Below, piece by piece: positions 17,088-26,253 of a stretch of DNA of 64,000 nucleotides. The notes under the pieces were generated by a model. The model did no database searches. It was not told where the DNA came from and saw nothing but the letters and a program-made list of their open reading frames with translations. How positions within the stretch are numbered: position 1 is the first letter of the stretch; every line of letters starts with the position of its first letter. Made by a program: the position numbers and the translations under genes. Source of the DNA: DAISVY01 sp036826635 (GTDB taxonomy: Bacteria; Zixibacteria; MSB-5A5; GN15; FEB-12); the NCBI GenBank assembly GCA_036826635.1, contig DAISVY010000012.1, forward strand, positions 1-64,000, in the 5' to 3' direction.

Positions 17088-18331
17088 TGACCACTCGCTC
17101 GGTGATCGTGGTCGGCGCCGGGGCGGCCGGTCTGATGGCTGCGGGAAGTGCTGTCCGGGCAGGCGGTGAAGTTATCCTGCTGGAGAAAACAAACCGGCCT
17201 GCCCGCAAGCTTACCATCACCGGAAAAGGTCGTTGCAACCTTACCAATGTTGCACCTCTGACCGAATTCATCGGTCATTTCGGGGACAACGGCAAATTCC
17301 TCCGCCAGGCCCTAACACATTTCTTCAGTCATGACCTGGTATCTTTTCTGGGGGAATTAGGACTGGAAACCATTACCGAAAGAGGCGGTCGGGTTTTTCC
17401 CGCCAGCGAACGCGCCGAGGACGTAACCGAAACACTCATGCAATGGGTACGTGCCGAAGGTGTCCGGATCAAAACAGGCCGAGGTGTCGGGAAACTCGTC
17501 GTCGAAGAAAACCGGATACGCGGTGTAACCGATACAACCGGGGCCTTCCTGCCGGCCGATGCGGTAATAGTTGCCACCGGAGGCGCATCGTATCCGGCCA
17601 CGGGATCGACCGGCGACGGCTACCGCATGGCACATGAAGTCGGCCACTCCGTGGTTCCGATCCGTCCGGCTCTGGTCCCGGTCAATACCGAAGGGGATAT
17701 CGCAGCTCGATTGCAGGGACTCAGCCTGCGCAATGTCACCGCCCGGATTATAATCGACGGCAGAAAAAAGGCCGAGGCTTTCGGTGAAATGCTCTTCACG
17801 CATTTCGGTCTCTCCGGCCCGATCATCCTCACGCTGAGTCGTGTCATGGTTGATGCCCTGCGTTCGGGATTGCCGGTGGCGGTATCGCTCGATCTCAAAC
17901 CGGCCCTGAATGAAGAGAAACTCGACGCCCGGCTTCTTCGCGATTTCAGCACTCACGGAAGTCGTCAATTTCATACCCTTCTTAAAGACCTGCTGCCAAG
18001 CAAACTGATTCCCGTATGTCTCGATTTGATCGGCATAACCCCCGACCAAACCGCCAGTCAGATAACAGCGAGCGAGCGTCGACAATTGCGGCAATGGCTG
18101 AAGGATTTCCGTCTCAACGTAATTTCACACCGATCTTTCGACGAAGCCATCATTACGGCCGGGGGCGTATCGCTTAAAGAAGTCGATCCGCGCACGATGC
18201 AGTCGCGCCTCGTTCGAGACCTGTATTTCGCGGGGGAAGTTCTGGATATTGACGGCGACACCGGCGGTTACAATCTTCAGGCCGCTTTTTCGACCGGCTG
18301 GCTGGCCGGTCAATCGGCGGGAGCAGGTTGA
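17087..18331 (+). CDS. BaiN/HI0933-family FAD-dependent oxidoreductase
   Basis: The product is a 414-residue cytoplasmic flavoprotein of the HI0933 (YhiN/BaiN) family. It has an N-terminal FAD-binding Rossmann motif (VVGAGAAGLMAAGSAV), the family hallmark KLTITGKGRCNLTN, a GGASYPATGSTGDGY loop, and the C-terminal FAD-contacting GGYNLQAAFSTGWLAG. The length is normal. Some members reduce bile-acid enones in gut bacteria, but most have no known substrate, so I give no symbol. The ATG at 17087 shares its first base with the stop of the transglutaminase-like gene. The two are therefore probably co-translated, although no functional link is obvious. Confidence 0.88.
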   Translation: MTTRSVIVVGAGAAGLMAAGSAVRAGGEVILLEKTNRPARKLTITGKGRCNLTNVAPLTEFIGHFGDNGKFLRQALTHFFSHDLVSFLGELGLETITERGGRVFPASERAEDVTETLMQWVRAEGVRIKTGRGVGKLVVEENRIRGVTDTTGAFLPADAVIVATGGASYPATGSTGDGYRMAHEVGHSVVPIRPALVPVNTEGDIAARLQGLSLRNVTARIIIDGRKKAEAFGEMLFTHFGLSGPIILTLSRVMVDALRSGLPVAVSLDLKPALNEEKLDARLLRDFSTHGSRQFHTLLKDLLPSKLIPVCLDLIGITPDQTASQITASERRQLRQWLKDFRLNVISHRSFDEAIITAGGVSLKEVDPRTMQSRLVRDLYFAGEVLDIDGDTGGYNLQAAFSTGWLAGQSAGAG

Positions 18332-18433
18332 AACGCGTCCGGGAGAACTTATACCACCTTTCCCGGAACAGCTCATCGAACCGACGGCCATCAATCCGAC
18401 TAACATCGTAAAAAAAGTCCGCCAAAAAACGGG

Positions 18434-18462
18434 TTGCCGCGACGGCGACAGATGGTTATATA
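18434..18462 (+). promoter_or_regulatory. candidate promoter of the ior-buk-ptb operon
   Basis: TTGCCG (18434-18439), a 17-base spacer and TATATA (18457-18462) lie about 80 bases before iorA. The leader contains two small inverted repeats: CACCTC/GAGGTG just downstream of the start point, and GTATC-AAAAA-GATAC at 18492-18506. They could be operator or attenuator elements. Confidence 0.4.
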
Positions 18463-18538
18463 CGATAAATAACCTGCACCTCCTTTGAGGTGTATCAAAA
18501 AGATACTTGGACTATGTTTTAACACGTTGTGAGTTAAC

Positions 18539-20320
18539 ATGAAAGAATTACTCTCAGGAAACGAAGCGGTGGCGCGAGGAACACTGGAAGCCGGCGTTGA
18601 AATGGCTGTCGGCTATCCCGGGACACCTTCCACTGAAATACTGGAGACCGTCGCCGCACGCTATCCCTCCGTTTATGCCCAGTGGTCACCGAACGAAAAA
18701 GTCGCTTTCGAGGTTGGCATCGGGGCCTCCCTCGGTGGATCTCGCGCTCTGATTACGATGAAACATGTCGGTCTGAATGTTGCGGCCGACCCCTTTATGA
18801 CTTTCGCCTATACCGGCGTCAACGGCGGCCTGGTGGTGGTTTCGGCCGACGATCCGGAGATGCACTCGTCACAGAACGAACAGGACAACCGGATATTCGC
18901 CAAATTCGCCAACGTCCCTTTCCTCTCCCCTGCCGACAGCCAGGAATGCCGTGACATGCTTCTGGAAGCCTACAAGATGTCCGAGGAATACGATACGCCG
19001 GTCATGCTTCACATGGAAACCCGTATCTCACATTCCAAGGGCGTGGTTAACACGGACGAACCGGTGGAACCGCCGCAAAGAAAATTCGCCAGGGATCCGC
19101 GCAAGTACGTGATGATACCCGGATACGCACGCGGTCGGCACGTGGTTGTCAACGAACGTCTGGAAAAATTAAAAAAACTGGCCGAAGAAACTCCGCTGAA
19201 CGTGCTGGAAGAAAACGGATCGGACATCGGAATCATCACCGGGGGAGTATCGTACCAGTATGCCAAGGAAGTCGCCCCGGATTTTGATTACCTTAAGATA
19301 GGTCTCGGTTTTCCGCTTCCGCTCAGGAAAATCGAGGCTTTTGTCAAGAAACACAAGAAAGTGATCGTGGTCGAGGAACTCGAACCGTTCTACGAGGATA
19401 TGATTCGGGCCGCCGGGATCGAAGTGGAGGGCAAAAAATACTTCGGCAATCTCGGCGAATACTCACCGCAGCGCGTGGAAGCCGGTCTCAAGGAAGCCGG
19501 GGTACTCTCGACCATCAAAGCTACGGAGATTCCCCCCGTCGAACAAATGTTCCCTCGCCCGCCGGTCCTCTGCCCCGGCTGTCCGCACAGGGGTGTGTTC
19601 ATGGCCCTGAAAAAACTCAAGGTCGCCGTCACCGGTGATATCGGCTGCTATACGCTCGGTGTTCTGGAACCGTTGAACGCCCTGGACTCCTGCATTTGCA
19701 TGGGCGCGTCAATAGGCAACGCCATAGGTATGGAAAAAGTACAGGGTTCGGAAAAAGGCGTTGTGGCCGTAATCGGAGACAGTACGTTCTTCCATTCCGG
19801 TATTACGGGTCTGGTTGACGCCGTGTACAACAAGAGTAACGTGACGGTTATCATTCTGGATAACCGCGCTACGGCCATGACCGGCGGACAACAGCACCCG
19901 GCCACCGGCAAGACACTCATGGGCGACGACGCCGGTGTCGTTAACATAGAAAAGCTGGTAACGGCCATCGGTATCAAGAACTACCGAAATATCGATCCCT
20001 ACGACTACGAAGCGACGATTAAAGCGATTCAGGAAGAGATCGGCAACCCCGGTCCTTCGGTTATCGTAACCTCGCGGCCGTGCGTGCTGATGCCCAAACG
20101 CATCATGGACGAACCCTATGTGGTCGATCCGGAACTCTGCATCGCCTGTGGGGCTTGCTTCCGCATATCCTGCCCGGCCATTGCAGCCTCACACGAGACC
20201 AACGAAAAGGGCCACGCCAAGGCAATTATCGATGAGACCATGTGCACCGGCTGCACCCTGTGTTCACAGATTTGCCCGGTCGAAGCAATTGTACTCAAGA
20301 GCCAGTACGTAAAAGAGTAG
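18539..20320 (+). CDS. iorA: indolepyruvate:ferredoxin oxidoreductase, alpha subunit
   Basis: The product is the 593-residue TPP- and iron-sulfur-containing subunit that oxidatively decarboxylates aryl 2-oxo acids to aryl-acetyl-CoA while reducing ferredoxin. The N-terminal pyrimidine-binding domain begins LLSGNEAVARGTLEAGVEMAVGYPGTPSTEI. The family mark CPGCPHRG is followed by the TPP-binding region (VTGDIGCYTLG ... GDSTFFHSG). The C-terminus carries two ferredoxin-type clusters: CIACGACFRISCP and CTGCTLCSQICP. The length matches the family. It is the first gene of a tight five-gene operon, 10 bases before iorB. The ribosome-binding site is weak. Other 2-oxo acids, such as branched-chain ones, could also be substrates. 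Confidence 0.93.
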   Translation: MKELLSGNEAVARGTLEAGVEMAVGYPGTPSTEILETVAARYPSVYAQWSPNEKVAFEVGIGASLGGSRALITMKHVGLNVAADPFMTFAYTGVNGGLVVVSADDPEMHSSQNEQDNRIFAKFANVPFLSPADSQECRDMLLEAYKMSEEYDTPVMLHMETRISHSKGVVNTDEPVEPPQRKFARDPRKYVMIPGYARGRHVVVNERLEKLKKLAEETPLNVLEENGSDIGIITGGVSYQYAKEVAPDFDYLKIGLGFPLPLRKIEAFVKKHKKVIVVEELEPFYEDMIRAAGIEVEGKKYFGNLGEYSPQRVEAGLKEAGVLSTIKATEIPPVEQMFPRPPVLCPGCPHRGVFMALKKLKVAVTGDIGCYTLGVLEPLNALDSCICMGASIGNAIGMEKVQGSEKGVVAVIGDSTFFHSGITGLVDAVYNKSNVTVIILDNRATAMTGGQQHPATGKTLMGDDAGVVNIEKLVTAIGIKNYRNIDPYDYEATIKAIQEEIGNPGPSVIVTSRPCVLMPKRIMDEPYVVDPELCIACGACFRISCPAIAASHETNEKGHAKAIIDETMCTGCTLCSQICPVEAIVLKSQYVKE

Positions 20321-20330
20321 GTGATTTACC

Positions 20331-20933
20331 ATGCAAGATAACAAATTCGACATACTGATAGTGGGAGTCGGCGGACAAGGCGTACTCCTGGCCTCGGAGA
20401 TCATCTCCGAAGTCGCTATGAAGGCCGGCTTTGACGTGAAGAAATCGGAAATTCACGGCATGTCGCAACGCGGTGGCGTCGTATCATCACACGTCAAGAT
20501 CGGTTCCAGGGTTTATGCGCCCACGATACAGCGAGGACAGGCGGATTTTATCATGTCATTCGAGCAAGCCGAAGGCCTGCGGGCCATCGACTGGATGCAT
20601 AAAGACGGCGTGGCAATCATCTCTCGCACCGAGATCGTACCGGCTATCGTGACGTCTTCAAAGCAATACACCTATCCCGAAGATGCTATGGAGCAGTTGC
20701 GCAAAAAGGCGGAAAAGGTCATTCCCGTCGACGCTGATGCCATAGCCCGCGAGCTGGGCAATCCGCGCCTGGTCAATACGATTCTCCTCGGCACACTTTC
20801 CAACTTCCTGCCGTTCGAACAGGAACAATGGTTCGAGGTGATGAAGTCCAGAATAAAAGCCAAATTCGTCGACATTAACCTGAAAGCTTTTGAACGCGGC
20901 CGTGAAATCAAGCTGACGGCCACGAGTGCTTGA
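20331..20933 (+). CDS. iorB: indolepyruvate:ferredoxin oxidoreductase, beta subunit
   Basis: The product is the 200-residue gamma-type partner subunit of 2-oxoacid:ferredoxin oxidoreductases, completing the IorAB heterodimer. The N-terminus shows the family glycine-rich motif ILIVGVGGQGVLLASEI. The CoA/partner-binding stretch EIHGMSQRGGVVSSHVKIG is the signature of the IorB/KorC/PorG domain. An AGGTGAT ribosome-binding site lies just before the ATG. It sits 10 bases after iorA and 11 bases before buk, so it is surely co-transcribed with both. Together the pair make acyl-CoA and reduced ferredoxin from amino-acid-derived keto acids. Confidence 0.93.
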   Translation: MQDNKFDILIVGVGGQGVLLASEIISEVAMKAGFDVKKSEIHGMSQRGGVVSSHVKIGSRVYAPTIQRGQADFIMSFEQAEGLRAIDWMHKDGVAIISRTEIVPAIVTSSKQYTYPEDAMEQLRKKAEKVIPVDADAIARELGNPRLVNTILLGTLSNFLPFEQEQWFEVMKSRIKAKFVDINLKAFERGREIKLTATSA

Positions 20934-20944
20934 GAGACTGATCT

Positions 20945-22012
20945 ATGGCCGAGTTAATACTGACAATCAATCCGGGGTCAACTTCAACCAAGCTGGCCCT
21001 GTTCGACGGCGATAAACGGATAGCCGAAAAACAAATACGCCACGACACAGACAAGCTGCGAACCTTCGACCTGGTAATTGATCAGTTTGCGTATCGCATG
21101 GAAGCAATTGATACCTGGATCGATTCTCTGCAATTCGACCGACAGGAAATGAAACTGGTAGTCGGACGGGGAGCTCCGCTCCGACCGCTCGAAGGTGGCT
21201 CCTACGAAATCACCGCTCTTATGCTGGAAGACCTTCGGACCTCCAGGTACTCTAATCACGCTTCCAACCTTGGGGCGATAATCGCCCGTCATCTCGGAGA
21301 GCGTTACGGGGTCCCTTCGATGATATCCGATCCCGTTACCGTGGACAACTTCACCGCCATCGCCCGGGTCAGCGGAGTTCCGGAGATAGAGCGCAAGTGC
21401 CGGGTACATGCCCTGAATATAAAAGAAGTCTGTCGGCGCGAGGCCATTAAGCGGGGCAGGAAACTCGACGAGCTGAATTTCGTTGCGGTTCACATGGGCG
21501 GCGGTGTGTCAGTGGCCGCTATCGAGAAAGGACGGTTCATCGACGCCAACGACGCTCTCCTGGGCATGGGACCATTCACTCCCGAGCGGACCGGAGCCCT
21601 GCCTGTCGGCGACCTGGCGAGATTATGCTATTCGGGCAAATACACCGAAAAGGAAATGCTCAACAAGCTGGTTCATAAATCCGGCCTGATAGCATACCTC
21701 GGTTCTTCGGACCTCCGTGAGATCGAGAAAATGATCGACCGGGGCGATGATAAGGCGCTGTTGTATTTCAACGCCATGGCGTACCAGATTGCCAAAGAAA
21801 TCGGGGCCGCGGCCACTGTTCTGAAAGGTGATTTTGAAACTATCATACTCACCGGCGGCATGGCCAATTCTCAACGCCTTGCCGATGAGATCACCACACG
21901 GGTATCATTTATAAAAGAAGTGACGGTGGTTGCCGGGGAATTCGAAATGGAAGCTCTGGCGGCGGCGGGGCGGCGTTTCATTAGCGGCGAAGAATCATTG
22001 AAACCATACTGA
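20945..22012 (+). CDS. buk: butyrate kinase-type acyl kinase
   Basis: The product is a 355-residue cytoplasmic kinase of the acetate/butyrate kinase family (ASKHA fold). It would convert acyl-phosphate and ADP to acid and ATP. Visible motifs are the N-terminal phosphate-1 loop (TINPGSTSTKLALF), VAVHMGGGVSVAAI (phosphate-2 region), and ILTGGMANSQRLADEI near the C-terminus, all in butyrate-kinase form and at normal length. It sits between iorB and two phosphotransacylase genes. From this context the true substrate may be an aryl-acetyl, isovaleryl or isobutyryl phosphate rather than butyryl phosphate. That substrate shift is inference. Confidence 0.9.
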   Translation: MAELILTINPGSTSTKLALFDGDKRIAEKQIRHDTDKLRTFDLVIDQFAYRMEAIDTWIDSLQFDRQEMKLVVGRGAPLRPLEGGSYEITALMLEDLRTSRYSNHASNLGAIIARHLGERYGVPSMISDPVTVDNFTAIARVSGVPEIERKCRVHALNIKEVCRREAIKRGRKLDELNFVAVHMGGGVSVAAIEKGRFIDANDALLGMGPFTPERTGALPVGDLARLCYSGKYTEKEMLNKLVHKSGLIAYLGSSDLREIEKMIDRGDDKALLYFNAMAYQIAKEIGAAATVLKGDFETIILTGGMANSQRLADEITTRVSFIKEVTVVAGEFEMEALAAAGRRFISGEESLKPY

Positions 22013-22022
22013 AGGACTTCTC

Positions 22023-22988
22023 GTGGAACCGCTCATGCACAAGAAGCCCATCCATTCGTCCGACCAGTTAATCGAACGCGCCGTAGACATCGCTAAAGAA
22101 GGACGCAGAAAAACCGTGGCGGTGGCGGCGGCCCAGGATATCGACGTCATCGGTGCCGTTTCCCAGGCGCACAACGACGGTTTCATTAACGGCATTCTGG
22201 TCGGCGACCGGGCGAAAATCGAGCAATTGGCTGGGGAAAACAACCTCGACATTTCGGCTCTGTCTCTTATCGATGAGCCGGACCCGATCAAAGCCGCCCA
22301 CGCGGCCGCGGGGCTCGTGGTTGACCGCAAGGCCGACGCTATCATGAAAGGTTTCCTGCCCACTTCAGCCCTGTTAAAAGTAATTCTCGACAAAAAATAC
22401 GGCCTGCGCGGCACCGATACGTTGTCACACTGCGCCGTGCTCGACATTCCCGGCCGCAGCAAGATGCTGAATTTCACCGACGGTGGCATGGTCGTCAAAC
22501 CGGATTCCGACCAGAAATATCAGATATTGGAAAACGCCGTATTGGTCGGTCGCGCTCTGGGACTGTCACCGGTCAAAGTAGCCGTGTCGGCCGCGGCCGA
22601 TAAACCGTCGATAAAAGTGCCTCACACCGTCTCGGATATCGACACCGTAATACCTGCAGCTCGGGAGCGCCTCAAGGACGTGATCATTCAGGGACCACTC
22701 TCGCTTGATCTCGCCGCTTCGAGAAAAGTCGCCGAAAGATGCAGCAACGTCGGTCAGGTCGTCGGGGATGCGGACATATACCTGGTCGATTCAATCGAGG
22801 AAGCCAATATCATCGCCAAATCCTTGGTCCAGTTTGCCGATGCCGTTTTTGCGGGGGTCATCGTGGGAGCACGTGTGCCGGTGTCATTGGTTTCACGCAC
22901 CGATACGGTAAAAAACAAGAAGGCCTCGCTCGCACTGGCGTGTGTGATCGCCGACTATTATGCACGGAACAACACTTGGGAGAGTTAG
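22023..22988 (+). CDS. ptb: phosphate butyryltransferase-type phosphotransacylase (copy 1)
   Basis: The product is a 321-residue cytoplasmic enzyme of the phosphate acetyl/butyryltransferase family, swapping CoA for phosphate on an acyl-CoA so that the kinase can make ATP. It starts at a GTG at 22023 preceded by GAAGGA. Canonical Ptb elements are present: ADAIMKGFLPTSALLKVIL, GPLSLDLA, then ADIYLVDSIEEANIIAK and the C-terminal AGVIVGARVPVSLVSRTDT. It is 10 bases after buk. Of the two adjacent copies, this one keeps the standard C-terminal active-site region and is the likelier functional partner of Buk. Confidence 0.88.
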   Translation: MEPLMHKKPIHSSDQLIERAVDIAKEGRRKTVAVAAAQDIDVIGAVSQAHNDGFINGILVGDRAKIEQLAGENNLDISALSLIDEPDPIKAAHAAAGLVVDRKADAIMKGFLPTSALLKVILDKKYGLRGTDTLSHCAVLDIPGRSKMLNFTDGGMVVKPDSDQKYQILENAVLVGRALGLSPVKVAVSAAADKPSIKVPHTVSDIDTVIPAARERLKDVIIQGPLSLDLAASRKVAERCSNVGQVVGDADIYLVDSIEEANIIAKSLVQFADAVFAGVIVGARVPVSLVSRTDTVKNKKASLALACVIADYYARNNTWES

Positions 22989-22990
22989 TC

Positions 22991-23926
22991 GTGTTACCGG
23001 AAATCGACATTCCTGAAGTACACACTTACGAAGCCATAGTGCAGCGGGCTCGGGACAAAGCGCGGAGAAAAACGCCACAGGCCGTAATCGCTCCGACGCC
23101 CGACCCCACAACCATGCAGGCCATCGCTCACGCCGCCTCGGAGAAGATCATTGCTCCGATTTTCGTAGCCGACAGAGAGCTTCTTTTACGTCAGGCCGAC
23201 GAACTCGGTATCGCCGTGGACAACTTCACCGTCGTAAACAAACCGGACAACGACGCGGCCGTGATCGAAGCGGCCGGTATGGTCAAATCCAAAGAAGCTG
23301 ACTTCATCGTCCAGGGCCACATGGCCGCGTTGCGCATGCTGCACATATTGTTCACCGAAGATTGTGGCTTCCGACTGCGCGGCAGGACAATCTCCCACGT
23401 GGCCGTGCTCAAACCCCGCAAGTATCCCAAGCTGTTGTTGCTGACCGACGGTGCTGTCGTGGTTCAACCGGACCTGAAGACCAAGATCAACCTGATCGGC
23501 AACCTGGTCTTCGTCTCGGAGCGTATCGGCGTGCCCAACCCCCGCATAGCCGTCATAGGGGCGGTGGAAGTGGTCTATCCTCAGATGGCAGCCACCGTGG
23601 ACGCCGCGGTGCTGGCCAAAATGGCCGAGCGAAAACAGATCAAGGGGGCCCGCGTCGACGGTCCGCTCTCCTTTGATGTCGCTATCGATATGTTCGCCGC
23701 TCATTCCAAGGGCATAACACAATCGGAAGTGGCCGGTCAGGCCGATGGCATGGTCACATCAACTATCGAAGTCGCCAACGGCGTGTACAATGCAATGGCT
23801 CTCTACGGGCAAAGCCAAAGCGGCAGCGTGGTAGTCGGCGGCTGCGCACCACTTACAATCAACTTCCGTCCCGACAACGAAGAAGCCCGTTTCAACTCGA
23901 TCATCCTGGCCGCCCTGACCTGCTGA
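22991..23926 (+). CDS. phosphotransacylase family protein (divergent copy 2)
   Basis: The product is a 311-residue second member of the phosphate acetyl/butyryltransferase family, starting at a GTG (22991) only two bases after the stop of copy 1; GGGAGA lies just upstream. The N-terminal two thirds align with the family (DFIVQGHMAALRMLHILF; GRTISHVAVL; RVDGPLSFDVA). The C-terminal part instead reads TIEVANGVYNAMALYG, then SGSVVVGGCAPLTINFR. It lacks the G-A-x-V-P-x-x-L-x-S-R block that copy 1 keeps. It could use a different acyl group, act as a heteromeric partner, or have lost catalysis. It is the last gene of the operon. Confidence 0.8.
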   Translation: MLPEIDIPEVHTYEAIVQRARDKARRKTPQAVIAPTPDPTTMQAIAHAASEKIIAPIFVADRELLLRQADELGIAVDNFTVVNKPDNDAAVIEAAGMVKSKEADFIVQGHMAALRMLHILFTEDCGFRLRGRTISHVAVLKPRKYPKLLLLTDGAVVVQPDLKTKINLIGNLVFVSERIGVPNPRIAVIGAVEVVYPQMAATVDAAVLAKMAERKQIKGARVDGPLSFDVAIDMFAAHSKGITQSEVAGQADGMVTSTIEVANGVYNAMALYGQSQSGSVVVGGCAPLTINFRPDNEEARFNSIILAALTC

Positions 23927-24118
23927 ATTTTCGAGGCCGCTCTTCTTTCACTCACGGCATAAGCATGTCCGGCTAAAATTGTTCGGCCAACCGAGCCACG
24001 CAGATCAGTTTTTCCGTATCCCGATGACAGGTGCGACGTTCGAAATTGTCGTAGACGTACGGCCTCGGCTTCTCCATCCGATCTTACCTCCACGTTTATA
24101 TCATCGCATAATGAAATA

Positions 24119-24814
24119 CTACCCGGTGGTTCCTGCTATGCGCCGGACAGCATCGGCCAGACCTTTGATACCGTCCAGTTCCAGATCGGCGGCTTCTGCC
24201 GGTATCCTCGGCTGCTGGTGTTTGTGAATGCCCATTCGCACCAGAATAGTCCGCATACCCAATTGGCGGGCGGGAATAATATCCTTGTCGATACGATCAC
24301 CGACCATGATACATTCACCGGCCTCAATGCCCATAGCCCCGATGATTTGTTCGAAATAGCGCGGGTCCGGCTTGGTCAGATCAAAATCATCCTGAGTCAA
24401 CCGCCACGAAAAGAAATCCAGAAGTGAATATTGACCGAGTGTATCCAGAAGCTCCCCCCCGTACTGCCCGGCAATACCGATTTTGAACCGTTGGCTGATA
24501 ACTCGCAACTCCGGCTCAAGATCGGCGTGCGGCACCAGCGGCGGACAAGTGGCCAGATACAATTCGCGATGCCGACCCCTGAGCCGTTCGAACACCTCGC
24601 GATCGGGTTTCAAATGTTTCCACAGAATGAACTGATAGACACTGGGACAATACGAAGCAACAGCCTCTTCCATGTCCTGCCAATACGTTCGCTGAGAGTA
24701 TCCCGGCACACAATCCGAAAGAAGCCGTGATACAATCTCGGCATGTCGGGCTTCCTGGGGTGACTCATCGACAATAACACCCCCGGCATCAAGCAGAACT
24801 GTCGAAACGGGCAT
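24119..24814 (-). CDS. HAD-superfamily hydrolase
   Basis: The product is a 231-residue cytoplasmic HAD-like protein. I start it at the ATG at 24812-24814, 6 bases after CGGAG, rather than 13 codons upstream. Motif I is VLLDAGGVIVDE: the nucleophile Asp is present, but the second, acid/base Asp usual in HAD phosphatases (D-x-D) is replaced by Gly. Motif III lysine is in LTKPDPRYF and motif IV in CIMVGDRIDKDI. The overall architecture, with a helical cap, is that of the haloacid dehalogenase/subfamily I group. The missing Asp argues for a non-phosphatase or altered reaction. It is convergent with the ior operon and divergent from the porin gene. Confidence 0.82.
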   Translation of the reverse strand: MPVSTVLLDAGGVIVDESPQEARHAEIVSRLLSDCVPGYSQRTYWQDMEEAVASYCPSVYQFILWKHLKPDREVFERLRGRHRELYLATCPPLVPHADLEPELRVISQRFKIGIAGQYGGELLDTLGQYSLLDFFSWRLTQDDFDLTKPDPRYFEQIIGAMGIEAGECIMVGDRIDKDIIPARQLGMRTILVRMGIHKHQQPRIPAEAADLELDGIKGLADAVRRIAGTTG

Positions 24815-25050
24815 TGTTTTCTCCGATATGGCGACCGCCGTACCACCCGGCATCGCAACAAATATAACGGGTCGAACGAACGAGACCGATTTTCAAGTTC
24901 AAGATCGGTGTAACATATGGCCGGTGCAACCCAATTTTATACTTGCTCTCGCCGAGGGACAGGTACTATCGTTCTTTCGGTGAGAATTGCGGGCAAGGAC
25001 ACAATAAACATGGATATTAACAAGAAGCACAAATCAAGGAAGGTACAACT

Positions 25051-26151
25051 ATGAAAAAAACTCTTATTGCAGTCATGGTGTTGATGCTGCTGGGCAGTGT
25101 TGCCTCGGTAACCGCAGCGGAAACGACTGTCCACGGAACGGTGTTTGCCCACTGGTATTGGGATACATCGGAAGATGCCAACGATGCCAACGCATTCGAA
25201 CTGGGACGTACTTACATCACGGTCAAGTCGAAACTGTCCGATTATACCAGCGCCCGAATCACCACCGACCTTCGCACCACCGATTTCGATGACAACGAAC
25301 GATACAATGTCATTGTCAAGTACGGTTACTTCGATTGGTCTCCGGCTTTTACGAAGGGCAAGGGCATGGTTCGGTTCGGTTTGCAGCCCACGATGTATCT
25401 TGACTACCAACAGAAGGCATGGGGACGTCGCTATATCAACAAAGTGGTCGGCGACCTGGCCGGTTTCCTCACAACGTCCGATCTCGGTGCTTCGATTCAC
25501 GCCAAACTGGGTGAAGAGGGAAAACTGGGGACTATCATTGCGGCCGTGTACAACGGAACATCTTACTCGGACCTTGAGGAGATAAACAAGCAGAAGGATT
25601 TCAACGGCGTAGTGATGTTCAAGCCGCTCTATAACAACCCCGATTTCGCCGAAGTTACCCTTCTCGGTCAGATCTATTACGGTGTTCAGAATCGTCGTAT
25701 CGGCACTTACATCGAAGAAGTCGAAAGCGTGCTGGATACGATTGAATACAAAGCCTCGGATTATACGAGAATGCTGCTGTCTTTCGGTGGCTTGTTCGCT
25801 TACAAACACACCGCCAATCTGGGTGTTGACATCAACTTCAACACTCTCGGCCAGGGCGACGGCGTCGATGATCTCAAGCAGAGTGCGATGTCGTTCTTCG
25901 GCACCGTGTATCTGGATGAACTCCTGCCGTCGGTCACCGCGCTCAGGACTCTCGATCTGTTCGGCCGGGTAGACCTGTCCGATCCTGACACCGACACCGA
26001 CGACGACGGCAACACACTGATTATCGCCGGGGTCGAATGCGCACCGGTCAAGGGATTCAAGGCCTCGCTTAACGTCCGCTCGACGAGTTATCAGGCTGAA
26101 GGGGTGGACTCGGAGACCGAGGTGTTTCTTAACACGCTCATTGAATTCTGA
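25051..26151 (+). CDS. porin-like outer-membrane beta-barrel protein
   Basis: The product is a 366-residue exported protein with a clear signal peptide ending near SVTAAE. The ATG follows AAGGAAGG. The mature part alternates hydrophobic and polar residues in strand-length stretches (VHGTVFAHWYW; SARITTDLRTT; FLNTLIEF) and ends in a C-terminal Phe, the usual signal for outer-membrane barrel insertion. An acidic loop with D-T-D-T-D-D-D-G may bind calcium. It most resembles phosphate-selective or general porins, but the substrate is unknown. It is monocistronic and closed by a strong terminator. Confidence 0.8.
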   Translation: MKKTLIAVMVLMLLGSVASVTAAETTVHGTVFAHWYWDTSEDANDANAFELGRTYITVKSKLSDYTSARITTDLRTTDFDDNERYNVIVKYGYFDWSPAFTKGKGMVRFGLQPTMYLDYQQKAWGRRYINKVVGDLAGFLTTSDLGASIHAKLGEEGKLGTIIAAVYNGTSYSDLEEINKQKDFNGVVMFKPLYNNPDFAEVTLLGQIYYGVQNRRIGTYIEEVESVLDTIEYKASDYTRMLLSFGGLFAYKHTANLGVDINFNTLGQGDGVDDLKQSAMSFFGTVYLDELLPSVTALRTLDLFGRVDLSDPDTDTDDDGNTLIIAGVECAPVKGFKASLNVRSTSYQAEGVDSETEVFLNTLIEF

Positions 26152-26196
26152 TCATATCCGAATCCCATTCGGATCTCAGGGATACATTAACGGAAG

Positions 26197-26226
26197 GAGA
26201 GGAGTCAAAAGGCTCCTCTCTTTTTG
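26197..26226 (+). terminator. Rho-independent terminator of porin gene
   Basis: An 8-bp GC-rich stem (GAGAGGAG, 26197-26204, with CTCCTCTC, 26213-26220) is followed at once by TTTTTG, 46 bases after the porin stop codon. Confidence 0.92.
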
Positions 26227-26253
26227 TTATCATGAGCGGGGATGTCATCCCCC

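Noticed and set aside
22739..22990. N-terminal extension of the second phosphotransacylase
   Set aside because: The frame is open upstream but lies in a shadow frame of copy 1. The GTG at 22991 with GGGAGA fits the family N-terminus.
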